From contig JALIZF010001919.1 of assembly GCA_029948255.1 (NCBI GenBank), positions 496,001 to 560,000 on the forward strand: 64,000 nucleotides of DNA, written 5' to 3'. The notes under the pieces are model-generated. The model saw only the letters and a list, made by a program, of their open reading frames with translations, was not told the DNA's origin and did no database searches. The DNA comes from Telmatactis stephensoni. Lineage: Eukaryota > Cnidaria > Anthozoa > Actiniaria > Isophelliidae. Position numbers and translations under genes: made by a program. Positions 1 to 11,716 of this stretch are shown one piece after another. The stretch's first letter is position 1. Every line of letters starts with the position of its first letter.

Positions 1-190
1 TCCCGGGCCAGCCGGGATCAAAATTTCTTCATGTAATCGAACACTTAATTTGATATACGTACATTTGTTGAAGAGACCGGGCTGAAAATCGTCACGTAAT
101 CGGGCCAGTTAGATTGCCGGTTCGATGCTCTAATCACTGAGCTATATACCGCATTCCAATATATATTTTAGTTTTATTAATAAATTATAG
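1..190 (-). repeat. tRNA-derived repeat fragment
   Basis: On the minus strand, positions about 105-150 read as a tRNA-like A-box region (TAGCTCAGTGATTAGAGCAT) followed by a short anticodon-arm-like stretch. The same family appears complete near 3.5 and 8.7 kb. No T-arm is seen here and no full cloverleaf can be drawn, so this is a truncated SINE-like fragment, not a tRNA gene. It sits at the left edge of the duplicated unit. Confidence 0.5.
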
Positions 191-1374
191 AACCAAAATA
201 CACAACAGCCTCAGGCGTTTGTACGTGATTTCTGTGTGCCAAGTTTTTTTAATGATCATTTTAGTTTATTTTAGTTGAGGATATTTCAGTTTATTTTGTT
301 TTGTTTTATTAACAAAAAGGGGCTCTTGATCAATTGAATCAGCATCGTATATATATATGCTATCCTGATACCTTGGCCTTCAAAGCAATCCCTTTCATTG
401 TCTTTATGTATATAGCTCTTTTGAAGTGACTGGTTCTTGAGATCACTTGAAACTCTTTAGAGTGTTCTTAGTGTAATTGTAAGGTTAGATGGTCCTAACG
501 TTAGCTCGGGATCGTCGGGGTTCTCGAGTCGGAACTACAAAATTTTTCAACTAAAAAACTCCCTTCTCACTTTTGTTCTCCCCTCAAAATTTCAAACTCG
601 ACACTTCACGTCATTTGTCAAATTAGCCACGGCCTTTTTGAAATATGTTTGATGATAAAAAAATCCGCCTTTCAGCCATTACAGTTTTAGAATCTCACTA
701 GTCATGTTAAACTTTCTTTAGCTTGATCTGCGATGCAGTAGTTTCGTTTCGATTGGGTTGGGCGCACATGACTTCAGAGATGAGGGCTTAGCATTGGTAT
801 AATGATCTCTTTTAGAGGAAAGTTCCTAATAAAGCAACATGTCCACAGTTTTTTATTTAGACTTGCGTCAAACAAATTACTATAACCAAGTGACCATGAT
901 ATTCTGAGTGACAGGAAATATATCATCGCAATCAAAACAGCAAGTTAAAACTTTTACAAACAAACTGTCATCTTATCGAAACTAAAAAAACAACAATATA
1001 TCTAAACAGAGCAAAACTCCACATTTAATAACTATTGAAATTAATTGTAAATAAGGAAGTTTATGTTCTTTCAGATAGTCTCTCAAGCATGCAGTCTCTT
1101 TAGTTGAAAACACTCACATGTTTGGAAATCCTTGGGATCTAAAAATAGTGCTATTTTCACCAGTGTAGAGAATAATCAGAGAGCATTGATATATTCAATT
1201 GAAGTTCAACCATGCAGATATGGGACCCCAAGGAGAGGCATTTTCCTAGCTAGACCTAAGTGGATGACAAACGTAGGACAAGCTTCTATTATTAGACTTT
1301 CCTTTTTTATTGAAAACTTATGATTCTCGCCTTCATCTTACTATTTCTAGATGCATTATTAATTAGTTGACCAG

Positions 1375-1383
1375 CATAAAAGG
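1375..1383 (+). promoter_or_regulatory. TATA-like box of peptide gene copy 1
   Basis: CATAAAAGG lies about 95-100 bases before the start codon at 1478 and is identical in all three gene copies. With a start site about 30 bases downstream it would leave a leader of about 65-70 bases. This is inferred from sequence alone. Confidence 0.5.
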
Positions 1384-1477
1384 AAGATGAAACTCAGCAA
1401 CTCTTTATCAGTGCTCAAGCCACAGTGTACTATTCATCTACCTTAATTCAGCTACAATTCACCAATCCAACTTTAAG

Positions 1478-2940
1478 ATGAAGCTGAATCTCATCGCAGG
1501 TCTTCTACTCTGCTCTCTTGTAGTGTGTTTTGCTGGTAAACTTGGTAAGTGTCTCTGAAACTGACATTTTTTCCACTTTTTGTGCAACTCAAAAGTAAGA
1601 GAGCATTGCATCTCCTGAAGACATTTTCTAACTCAAAAGTAATAGAAGATTCGTCTTTTCAACAGCAGACCAAAATGAAGAGCTTCCAGCTGAGGTCATG
1701 GATGAAATAGCAAAATGTAGGTCTACTTTTAAACTAAAAAGACAATATTTCATGGCCATTCCATGTTGCTAAATGTATCATGTTTATTTTGATCAGTTAA
1801 AAGTCAGCCCAATCAGGACCAAGTGACATTGGAAGGTATGTATAAGGAACAGTTGCCTACTAAGCCCTTTTGTCAGTCAATCAAAATTCTCTAATTGAAC
1901 TGGTTGCTCATTCTTTTGCAGATGAAATGGAGAAACGAGGCCCCGCCAAAAATTCACGAGTAAAATTTGAGGATTTGGTCGATAAGAAGTGTTGTCGTCA
2001 CATGAAGAAATATAATCTATGTCGGTACAACGTCGTCAAAGACAGAATCTGCTATGTTTCCTGTAGTAAGTAGAAATGCTTGTACTGTATTGTATTATTC
2101 TAAGTCCACCCTTCGCTATGATACTGAGACCGTATATCATAAGGAAATGGCAAATGCTCCCAACAGTATTGGCCAATAATTCTCAACATTGTTGTAAGGT
2201 TCACACGGTCATGGAAAGGTCAAGAAAAGTCCATGACTTTTTGTAGAAATAAATGCCTTTATTTGGATTATAAAAAACTCGGGCAGAAAGTTTCTCAGTA
2301 GGTTAGAAATGAGGAAATTTAGGAAGGCTCGTGTCAACACCAAAATCTTCGACTAATGGGTCTTCAGTACTGACCTGCTCTCGAGTTTTAAATAATGATC
2401 ATGGAAATTAATGAATAGAAGCCATGAAAAGGTCATAGAAATGGCTTAGATTTGTCTTTGCTACACTACAATGTGCACCAGACGTCAGGCTTCATGGAAC
2501 AGCCTGGATGCGTTCAGATAACCTTAAAGACACCAGCTTTCAAAATTTCCTTTTTTCCGTTATCACTGAGTGGTAGCAACACAACAACACAAGGAACTGT
2601 GCAACTCATGGACAAACATTGTGGGGAGAAAGATGTAGGGAATGTATGTTTTTACACGACTGACCTAGTTATTATTATTATTATGACTTACATTGTCTTT
2701 TTCCTCACTTTTCAGAATGTAATGACTTGTTGTCATACCGTAGCTGTCATTATCTCAGAAAGAGAGGCGCTTGTATCCGGTTCAAGGGTTGGTGTACGTA
2801 CACATGTGACCAGTGTCCAAGTAAGTAATTTCTACTGCAGTAATTTGTATTGAATGTCTAAACACGCCAGTTTAGCCACTTTGATTTATACGGCAATCTT
2901 TGTATTTGTAGCTTACTATTATGGAGCCCGCAAGGGTTAA
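1478..2940 (+). CDS. secreted Cys-rich peptide precursor, ShKT-like (copy 1)
   Basis: Six exons with GT/AG borders: 1478-1544, 1666-1716, 1797-1835, 1922-2065, 2716-2820, 2912-2940. Together they give 144 residues. Residues 1-19 or so are a signal peptide (MKLNLIAGLLLCSLVVCFAG). Residues about 20-56 are an acidic propeptide, and Lys57-Arg58 is a likely processing site. The mature part (about 59-144) has 11 cysteines. The last six (102, 111, 120, 127, 131, 134; spacing 8-8-6-3-2) match the ShKT cysteine framework; the preceding five resemble a degenerate second module. ShKT modules occur in cnidarian potassium-channel toxins but also in enzymes and developmental proteins, so toxicity is not shown. 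Every intron boundary inside the coding region is phase 1. An odd cysteine number could mean dimerisation or a free thiol. Product: a secreted or venom/mucus-type peptide of unknown target. Confidence 0.8.
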
Positions 2941-3389
2941 ATATTCCAGCCAACACACCAGCCATCATCAAAGGGTACGTGGACGGAAAAGATCCAAGTT
3001 CAAAGACCTACTATTTAGCATAAAATGAGTAAAAGGTCGCATTTAATGATGACTTAATAATACATTCGCACATTTTAAGCTTGTACGTTTTGCAGCTGAA
3101 TTAGTATTAAAAACGTTCAATTTTGCGATTTGTCGTTTTGTGGTGTTACCAGTTAGACCGTTCAGCCAATGAAGTACCAGTCCTCGCGCAGTCACTGGGG
3201 AATAAATAGAATCGGGGGCAATATCAGCAGTAGCCGGCCGGAGTTTTCAGTTCAAAATTTCCAGAAGCCTTGACAAACTCTTGGTCACAACTTTTACAAA
3301 AAAATTAAACATTGAGAACTTATACAGGCTCCAGTTAAACAGTTATAAAATTATAAATGCATCGAATTATCACTCAGAAAGATGTTGGT

Positions 3390-3700
3390 AAACATTGTAT
3401 ATTTCTTCGAGTGTGAAATAAAAACTTGCTGGAAAAATCCGAGCTCCCAGCGGAGATTGTACCCACGACCTTCGGATTGCCCGTCAGATGCTCTAACCAC
3501 TGAGCTATGGACGCTTATAATAGCGAGCAGGTCGTTGATCTTATTTTTAGCTGGGCTACTAGAGTCTTCCATAGCTCAGTGGTTAGAGCATCGAACCGGC
3601 AATCCAAAGGTCGTTGGTTCAATTCCCGCAGGGGGCTCGGGTTTTTCCCAGTCTTTATTCCACACTCGAAGAAGCATACATTTACTATTACTGGTTATAA
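3390..3700. repeat. foldback of two head-to-head tRNA-like sequences (copy 1)
   Basis: A tRNA-like sequence on the minus strand (3441-3514) and another on the plus strand (3568-3640) face each other across about 53 bases. Both have an A-box-like TAGCTCAGTGGTTAGAGCAT and a B-box-like segment (GGTTCAATTCC on plus). Inverted flanks (TTCTTCGAGTGTG at about 3404 against CACACTCGAAGAA at about 3661) extend the palindrome. The anticodon stems pair poorly, so these are tRNA-derived SINE-type units and not tRNA genes. The whole structure was duplicated with the peptide gene. Confidence 0.7.
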
Positions 3701-6360
3701 AATTGTTTTTGAGAAATTACAACAAAAACTAACTACACCATTTCAGAACCTTTTCTCTAGATCACAGTACTGATGTTGGACAAAATGAAAGTGGATGAAA
3801 CTCTGGAAATCAACCAACAGTAGCGAACAAATATTGAAACTAAACGAGATTCATCGCCAAAAATATTTGGAGTAGAAATATGCGGGTATAATGATTTATT
3901 CGTTAAAAGTGAGTCTGATATCACGCAGGTACTTTGAAACCAACGAAGACCATCTCAAAATCAACGAAATAGGTGATTCAATTATGTGTTCTTAGAAAGA
4001 ACTTGATCATGAAACTGCCGACCAGGACCAGAACCAGAAAGACCGTTGAAGAATATAAGCAGTAACAGTCAAGAGAGTGCGTTACACTGATACGTTAGAT
4101 TTGAATTTCAAACTGCACTCAAGTTACCCCATGTAATCTCCTCTCAGGTTACTGGCATTTACGATTACCGGAAACTCGCTATAGTAGCGTCTCGTTTCAA
4201 ATCTCAACACAGGAAACCCAAAATACTAATTGATTTATTCTTTTATTTATGACTCTTAAAAGCCGGGCTCCCTGTGATTTAATGTGTTCTTCAGTTAGAA
4301 AGAACTCGAAACTGAATGCCGTCCAGAACCAGAAAGACCGTTGAAGAATATAAGCAGTCCTTGTACTAGATGTTTATAATCGCAAGTGAAACTCTAATAT
4401 TGTGATATGCTCGAATTAACAAAACCGTTCCATCGATATTGCTGTTTGAGCCCTTGAAACAGTAAACTGATATCGTTTCACAAAACGTCTGCACTTCGTT
4501 TTGGTTTTGTCAAAACCAGCATAGATTCAGTTGTCTAAGTCGAATGCAACTGAAATTGCTGAAGGGGTGAGTCACCTTAACGATACCTTGAGAGATCTGG
4601 TTGAAAAGTTGCTGAAGATGGTATTGACAAATAAACAGAGTCAACTTTAAAATAAACATGTAATCAAAACAAAATGTTTCGTGAACTGAGACCAGGTAAT
4701 GGAGGGTCTGCATGATCTGTTCACTGAGATGATAGCAACTTTGTGTTAGTTTTTTTCCGTTTTTTGTGTTTCTCATGAAATACAAACTGTGTATTTCGGA
4801 CTGATCTGTCATATATGACAGCTCAATGTTTTGTTCGTAATAAAGATAATTAGAATAATCATACATCCTATAAGTAATAGATAACAATTTATACCAGCCA
4901 CTGCTTCACGAGAAAACCATATCATCTTTGTATAAATACAAGTTAAATGTCAGAATATGGCAGTCATGATTTTTCAGCCAAGTTAACATAATTCAGAAAG
5001 TACCAATTTTAGACTAATTTTACTTTCAATGCTGACGTAGCCGACTATTTTTATTTCTGTGGAATTGATAGCCATGACCCACGCAAGGAGTTTTTACTTC
5101 CTATATACCGCATTCCGATATGTATATTTTAGTTTAATTTATTAATATATTATCGAACCAAAATACATTACAGCCTCAGGCGTTTGTACGTGATTTCTGT
5201 GTACCAAGTTTTTTTACTGATCATTTTACTAAGTTTATGTTTATTTCAGTTTATTTTGTTTTGTTTTGTTTTATTAACAAAAAGGGCAGTTGATCAATTG
5301 AATCAGCATCGTATCCTATCCTGATACCTTGGCCTTCAAAGCAATCCCTTTCATTGTCTTTATGTAGCTCTTTTGAAGTGACTGGTTCTTGAGATCACTT
5401 GAAACTCTTTAGAGTGTTCTTAGTGTAATTGTAGGGCTAGATGGCCCTAACGTTAGCTTGGGATCGTCGGGGTTCTCGAGTCGGAACTACAAAATTTTTT
5501 AACTAAAAAACTCCCTTCTCGCTGTTGTTCTCCCCTCAAAATTTTAAACTCGACACTTCACGTCATTTGTCAAATTAGCCACGGCCTTTTTGAAATGTGT
5601 TTGATGATAAAAAATTCCGCCTTTCAGCCATTACAGTTTTAGAATCTCAAGTTAAACTTTCTTTAGCTTGATCTGCGATGCAGTAGTTTCGTTTCGATTG
5701 GGTTGGGCGCCCATGACTCCAGAGATGAGGGCTTAGCATTGGTATTATAATCTCTTTTAGAGGAAAGTTCCTAATAAAGCAACATGTCCAGATTTTTTTT
5801 ATTTAGACTTGCGTCAAACAAATTACTAACCAAGTTTTTTATTTAGACTTGCGTCAAACAAATTACTATAACCAAGTGACCATGATATTCTGAGTGACAG
5901 GAAATATATCATAGCAATCAAAACAGCAAGTTAAAACTTTTACAAACAAACTGTCATCTTCTCGAAACCAAAAAACTAACAATATATCTAAACAGAGCAA
6001 AACTCCACATTTAATAACTATTGAAATTAATTGTAAATAAGGAACTTTACGTTCTTTCAGATAGTCTCTCGAGCATGCAGTCTCTTTAGTTGAAAACACT
6101 CACATGTTTGGAAATCCTTGGGATCTAAAAATAGTGCTATTTTCACCAGTGTAGAGAATAATCAGAGAGCATTGATATATTCAATTGAAGTTCAACCATG
6201 CAGATATGGGACCCCAAGGAGAGGTATTTTCCTAGCTAGACCCAAGTGGATGACAAACGTAGGACAAGCTTCTATTATTAGACTTTCCTTTTTTATTGCA
6301 AACTTATGATTCTTGCCTTCATGTTACTATTTCTAGATGCATTATTAATTAGTTGACCAG

Positions 6361-6369
6361 CATAAAAGG
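6361..6369 (+). promoter_or_regulatory. TATA-like box of peptide gene copy 2
   Basis: CATAAAAGG, 95 bases before the start codon at 6464, identical in position and sequence to the box of copy 1. Confidence 0.5.
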
Positions 6370-6463
6370 AAGATGAAACTCAGCAACTTTTCATCAGTGC
6401 TCAAGCCACAGTGTACTATTCATCTACCTTAATTCAGCTACAATTCACCAATCCAACTTTAAG

Positions 6464-8126
6464 ATGAAGCTGAATCTCATCGCAGGTCTTTTACTCTGCT
6501 CTCTTGTAGTGTGTTTTGCTGGTAAACTTGGTAAGTGTCTCTGAAACTGACATTTTTTCCACCGTTTTTGTGCAACTCAAAAGTAAGAGAGCATTGCATC
6601 TCCTGAAGACATTTTCTAACTCAAAAGTAATAGAAGATTCGTCTTTTCAACAGCAGACCAAAATGAAGAGCTTCCAGCTGAGGTCATGGATGAAATAGCA
6701 AAATGTAGGTCTACTTTTAAACAAAAAAAAGACAATATTTCATGGCCATTCCATGTTGCTAAATGTATCATGTTTATTTTGATCAGTTAAAAATCAGCCC
6801 AATCAGGACCAAGTGACATTGGAAGGTATGTATAAGGAACAGTTGCCTACTAAGCCCTTTTGTCAGTCAATCAAAATTCTCTAATTGAACTGGTTGCTCA
6901 TTCTTTTGCAGATGAAATGGAGAAACGAGGCCCCGCCAAAAATTCACGGGTAAAATTTGAGGATTTGGTCGATAAGAAGTGTTGTCGTCACATGAAGAAA
7001 TATAATCTATGTCGGTACAACGTCGTCAAAGACAGAATCTGCTATGTTTCCTGTAGTAAGTAGAAATACTTATACTATATTGTATGATCTTAAGTGCACC
7101 CTTCGCTATGATACTGAGACCGTATATAGCTAATTGCACAAACATTGCCGGATACTTTCAAAACATAGAATCTGAGACCGAAATGAACATTGGGAAATTT
7201 TGATTACTGAGATGATTTTAAAGAAGCACGTGGACGTGGACATTTCAAATAGCGACTGAGACAAATTATTGTATTCTACATGCACTTATTCAGCACATTC
7301 ATAGATAAAACACATGAAAATCCAAATATTAATAGTCGGTACCCAGGAGCCATTTCGGTCTCAGCTTCTGGCTTCGATCAGTTAATTGGAAAGGGAAATG
7401 TTTGTGCAAACGCCAGCACTGAATATCATGAGGAAATGGCAAATGCTCCCAACAGTGTTGGCCAATAACTCTCAACATTGTTGTAAGGTCACGGAATATG
7501 TAGAAATAAATGCCTTTATTTGGATCATAGAAAACTCAGGCAAAAAGTTTTTCAGCGGGTTAGAAATAAGGAAGTTCTTCGAGTAATCGGTCTTTACTGA
7601 CCCGGCTGTTGTCGAGTTTGAGATAATGGAAATGGATAGAAACCATGAAAAGGTCATGGAAATAGCTTAGATTTGTCTTTGCTACACTTCAATGTGCGCC
7701 AGACGTCAGGCTTCATGGAACAGCCTGGATGCGTTCAGATAACCTTAAAGACACCAGCTTTCAAAATTTCCTTTTTTCCGTTATCACTGAGTGGTAGCAA
7801 CACAAGGAACTGAGCAACTCATGGACAAACATTGTTGGGAGAAAGATGTAGGGAATCTTTGTATTATTATAACTCACATTGTCTTTTTCCTCACTTTTCA
7901 GAATGTAATGATTTGTTGTCATACCGTAGCTGTCATTATCTCAGAAAGAGAGGCGCTTGTATCCGGTTCAAGGGTTACTGTACGTACACATGTGACCAGT
8001 GTCCAAGTAAGTAATTTATACTGCAATCATTTGTATTGAATATCTAAACACGCCAGTTTAGCCACTTTGATTTATACGGAAATCTTTGTATTTGTAGCTT
8101 ACTATTATGGAGCCCGCAAGGGTTAA
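6464..8126 (+). CDS. secreted Cys-rich peptide precursor, ShKT-like (copy 2)
   Basis: Exons 6464-6530, 6654-6704, 6787-6825, 6912-7055, 7902-8006 and 8098-8126 have exactly the lengths and phases of copy 1 and again give 144 residues. I see only two amino-acid differences from copy 1: Ser to Asn in the propeptide and Trp126 to Tyr inside the ShKT-like module. Signal peptide, Lys-Arg site and all 11 cysteines are kept. The intron before exon 5 is longer than in copy 1 and differs by indels. The reading frame is intact and the splice sites are canonical, so this copy is probably expressed. Function is a secreted peptide of unknown target, as for copy 1. Confidence 0.8.
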
Positions 8127-8569
8127 ATATTCCAGCCAACACACCAGCCATCATCAAAGGGTACGTGGACGGAAAAGATCCAAGTTCAAAGACCTATGAT
8201 TTAGCATAAAATGAGTAAAAGGTCGCATTTAATGATGACTTAATAATACATTCCCATGACTTTAAGCTTGTACGTTTTGCAGCTGATAATTAGTATTAAA
8301 AATGTTCCATTTTGCGATTTGTTGTTTTGTGGTGTTATCTGTTAGACATTATAGTCACGCATATCAAGTACCAGTCCTCGCGCAGTCACTGGGGAATAAA
8401 TAGAATCAGGGACAAATGAAACTCTGTATCAGCGATAAAGTTTTCAGTTCAGAATTTCCAGAAGCCTTGACAAACTCTTGGCCACAGCTTTAACAAAAAA
8501 ATAAAAAAAAAACATTGAACATTGAGAACTTATGCTCGTGTTAAACAGCTATAAAATTATAAATGCATC

Positions 8570-8915
8570 GAATTGTCACTTGGAAAGATGTTGGTAAAAA
8601 TTGTATATTTCTTCGAGTGTGAAATAAGACGCGCCGGAAAAATCCGAGCTCCCAGCGGAGATTGAACCCACGACCTTCGCTTCGGATTGCCCGCGTGCGA
8701 TGCTCTAACCACTGAGCTATGGACGCCTTTAATAGCGAGCAGGTCGTTGATCTTATTTTTAGCTGGGCTACTGCCTTCCATAGCTCAGTGGTTAGAGCAT
8801 CGAACCGGCAATCCAAAGGTCGTTGGTTTAATCCCCGCTGGGGGCTCGGATTTTTCCCAGTCTTTATTCCACACCCGAAGAAGCATACATTTATTACTGG
8901 TTATAAAATTGTTTT
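8570..8915. repeat. foldback of two head-to-head tRNA-like sequences (copy 2)
   Basis: Counterpart of the 3390-3700 structure. The minus-strand tRNA-like half is 8646-8727, with a small internal duplication around CTTCG and a changed anticodon arm. The plus-strand half is 8776-8849. The flanking inverted arms (CTTCGAGTGTG against the matching CACCCGAAG) persist with one mismatch. Confidence 0.65.
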
Positions 8916-9904
8916 TGAGAAATTACAACAAAAATTAACTACACCATTTCAGAACCTTTTCTCTAGATCACAGTACTGATGTTGGACAAAATGAAAGTGG
9001 ATGAAACTCTGGAAATCAACCAACAGTAGCGAGCAAATATTGAAACTAAACGAGATTCGACGCCAAAAATATATGGAGTAGAAATATGCGGGTATAATGA
9101 TTTATTCGTTAAAAGTGAGTCTGATATCACGCAGGTACTTTGAAACCAACGAAGACCGTCTCAAAGTCAACGAAATAGGTGATTTAATGTGTTTTTAGAA
9201 AGAACTCGAAACTGAATGCCGACCAGAACCAGAACCAGAAAGACCGTTGAAGAATATAAGCACTCCTTGTAGATGTTCATAATCGCATGCGCACGTGAAT
9301 ATTGTGATATGCTCGAATTAACAAAACCGTTCCATCGATATTGCTGTTTGAGCCCTTGAAACAGTAAATACAATGTTCCAAAAAACGTCTGTACTTAGTT
9401 TTGGGTTTGTCAAAACCAGCATAGATTGTCTAGTAAGTCGAATGCGACTGAAATTGCGTAAGGGGCGAGTCGCTTTAAGGATACCTTGAGAGATCTGGTT
9501 GAAAAGCTACTGAAGATGGTATTGACAAATAAACAGAGTCAACTTTAAAATAAACATGTAATCAAAACAAAATGTTTTGAGTATGACTGAAAAATCTAGC
9601 ACACAGTTGCTATCATTTCAGTGAACAGATTATGCAGACCTTCCAATACCCGGTCTCAAAAAAGGCTTTTTTTGTTTTCTGATGAAATGCAAACTGTGTA
9701 TTTCCATATATGGCAACAAAAATGTGTTGTTCGTATTAATGATAATTAATCATTATAGAGATCCTATAAATAATAGATAATAATTTATACCAGCCACTGC
9801 TTCACGAGGAAACTACATCATCTTTGTATAAACACTTAAGTTAAATGTCAGAATATGGCAGTCGTAATTTTTCAGCCAAGTTAACATGATTCAAAAAGTA
9901 CCAA

Positions 9905-10025
9905 TTTTACTTTCAGTAGCTCGGATTTTTCCGAGTCTTTATTTCACACTCGAAGAAATATACATTTATTACCAACATCTTTCCGAGTGACAATTCGATG
10001 CATTTATAATTTTATAACTATTTAC
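9905..10025 (-). repeat. solo half of the tRNA-foldback element
   Basis: This is the inverted match of the left outer arm seen at about 3350-3450 and 8560-8660 (motifs CACACTCGAAGAAATATACA and CGATGCATTTATAATTTTAT). It lacks the tRNA-like cores. It marks the right end of the second unit, just before the spacer that separates the direct copies from the inverted one. Confidence 0.55.
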
Positions 10026-11399
10026 AGGAGTGTAAGTTCCCGTAAATGTCGTGACCAAGAGTTTGTCCAGTCAAGGCTTCTGGAATTTCTGATGATCTGA
10101 GTTACCTTTAAACAGTCTGACCATTCTTCACTCAGAAAATATTAACAAAATGCAAAAGGATAAAATTGGTAGCTTGTCCTGTTTTTTGGAGCTACGTCAA
10201 AATTCAATACTCCTTCATCGATAACAAGTCCTTCAAGGAATAGTTTAAAGATTCTTGGGTTGCATGTGACGTCACGGCAGCCATCTTGGATGAACTTCAA
10301 CAAAAGATTTCTCATTAGCGTGCATTGTTTGTTCATCCAACATGGCTACCGCTTCATTGTCTTTGGATTCCCGAAGGTATGGATCGATGCAACCCAGCAA
10401 TTGCTTCCTTCAATCGAGCTCTTGATTTTAGAGTTGTTTGGTTTAGGTAACTGTAGTGTTGGTAGAGTGCTTACAATATATCCGTGAAAAACTTTGTAAG
10501 AAATTAAATTGCACTTATTTGCACTAATTAAACAATAGAAAACAAAGGATTTCGCGCTATTTAGTACAATTTAGTTCGCTAACTTTTTCACGGATATAGT
10601 GGTTTTCATAAACCCGTGAAATACACTTTAGCTTATTACACTTTATTGACCCTCTATTACACTTTGGCTCTTTTGTTTTCTATTATATTTCTTGACTATT
10701 ACACTTTATTACACTTTAATTAGTACACTTTGTTTCACGGGTTTATGAAAACCACTCTATTGTAAGCATTCTACTCATCATAATGTACTTTTTCACTAAT
10801 TATAACAAAGAAATCGTACTAGCTTTCCAAGGTCCTCCCAAGTTTGTCCCTGCACTAACTCTAAAGTTTTCCTCGGAACCCAAGGTTCTGAGTTTACAAC
10901 CAAATCCAAAGCCCGGCATCCCGAAAGGCTGTCTAACAGACTTACTAGTTTGATCGAGGATAAAATCCCAAGAATTGATTTAACGACTTCGTTTTGAATT
11001 TTCATCCCAAAGAATAGCATTTTGTGGTGATTAGACATTCATGACTTTATAAACCAGTGTTTACTCATATTCTACATGCATACTACCAAACTTTTTAAGA
11101 TTTATGAGACATTTACACTGCACTCAAAACATGAGCTACCTTAATCGAAAGTTCAGTTCCCCAAAATGCCGAGCTTTCTTTCAAGGATTACCAAACTTTT
11201 GATACTCTTTCCAGCAATTATTGCTCAATTCCTTTTGGACACGAAGTAGTAATTTTTTTCACATATCCCAATCGTTCTGTATTTTTGTCCCGATAAAGAT
11301 TCCCTTATTCCGAATCTCTATCCGTGATCCAACAACATAAGATCTTCATCCCTGACCCCAACAATCCCAATATTATCTGTCCCATGAAATCAGTTGATT
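10026..11399. other. spacer between direct and inverted units
   Basis: Non-coding spacer apart from the composite foldback at 10459-10774. Short open frames here show no domain, no codon bias I can see and no splice-linked partners. Confidence 0.5.
10459..10774. mobile_element. composite foldback (MITE-like)
   Basis: Outer inverted ends GTAGAGTGCTTACAATA (10461 region) and TATTGTAAGCATTCTAC (to about 10773) enclose two further inverted repeats. One is about 10476-10598, with ATCCGTGAAAAA-type arms. The other is about 10599-10756, with GGTTTTCATAAACCCGTGAA arms around a TACACTTTA-rich centre. This looks like one foldback element with another nested or fused beside it. There is no coding capacity. 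Confidence 0.6.
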
Positions 11400-11716
11400 C
11401 TTAAAATCGCTGATACAGAGTTTCATTTGTCCCTGATTCAATTTATTCCTCAGTGACTGCGCGAGGACTGGTACTTCATTTGCGTGAGCATAATGTCTAA
11501 CAGATAACACCACAAAACAACAAATCGCAAAATGGAACATTTTTTAATACTAATTATCAGCTGCAAAACGTACAAGCTTAAAATCATGCGAATGTATTAT
11601 TAAGTCATCATTAAATGCGACCTTTTACTCATTTTATGCTAAATCATAGGTCTTTGAACTTGGATCTTTTCAGGCCACGTACCCTTTGATGATGGCTGGT
11701 GTGTTGGCTGGAATAT

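Larger units (their letters stand above)
146..5100 (+). repeat. segmental duplication unit, copy 1
   Basis: This stretch is repeated almost colinearly at 5101-9916 (offset about 4,960-4,986 bases) and again, inverted and incomplete, at about 11400-15370. Homology covers about 1.3 kb upstream of the peptide gene, all exons and introns, the tRNA-like foldback and the downstream non-coding part. Differences are scattered substitutions and short indels, so the duplications look fairly recent. Apart from the peptide gene (1478-2940) and the foldback, I see no supported gene in 190-1374 or 3700-5100. Confidence 0.85.
5101..9916 (+). repeat. segmental duplication unit, copy 2
   Basis: Second direct copy of the unit at 146-5100. 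It includes the same upstream kilobase, peptide gene, tRNA-like foldback and downstream non-coding sequence. One small internal tandem duplication (about 5783-5870, around TTATTTAGACTTGCGTCAAA) is specific to this copy, and the intron between exons 4 and 5 differs in length. No further gene is supported in 5101-6360 or 8920-9916. Confidence 0.85.

Noticed and set aside
1132..1323. 63-codon open frame repeated at 6118-6309
   Set aside because: It lies in the shared promoter region of the duplicated peptide genes. Its repetition only reflects the duplication; there is no signal peptide, domain or splice partner, and the third copy is not annotated as an equivalent frame.
1478..2940. Naming the peptide as a specific known neurotoxin
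   Set aside because: Only the cysteine spacing supports a ShKT-like fold. Key channel-binding residues and the target cannot be judged, and ShKT modules also occur in non-toxins.
3568..3640. Possible functional tRNA gene
   Set aside because: A and B boxes are present, but the anticodon stem pairs poorly, the acceptor stem does not close, and the sequence is part of a foldback repeat with an inverted partner.
5866..6099. 77-codon minus-strand frame upstream of peptide gene copy 2
   Set aside because: It is not preserved as an equal frame in the other units, so it is probably chance.
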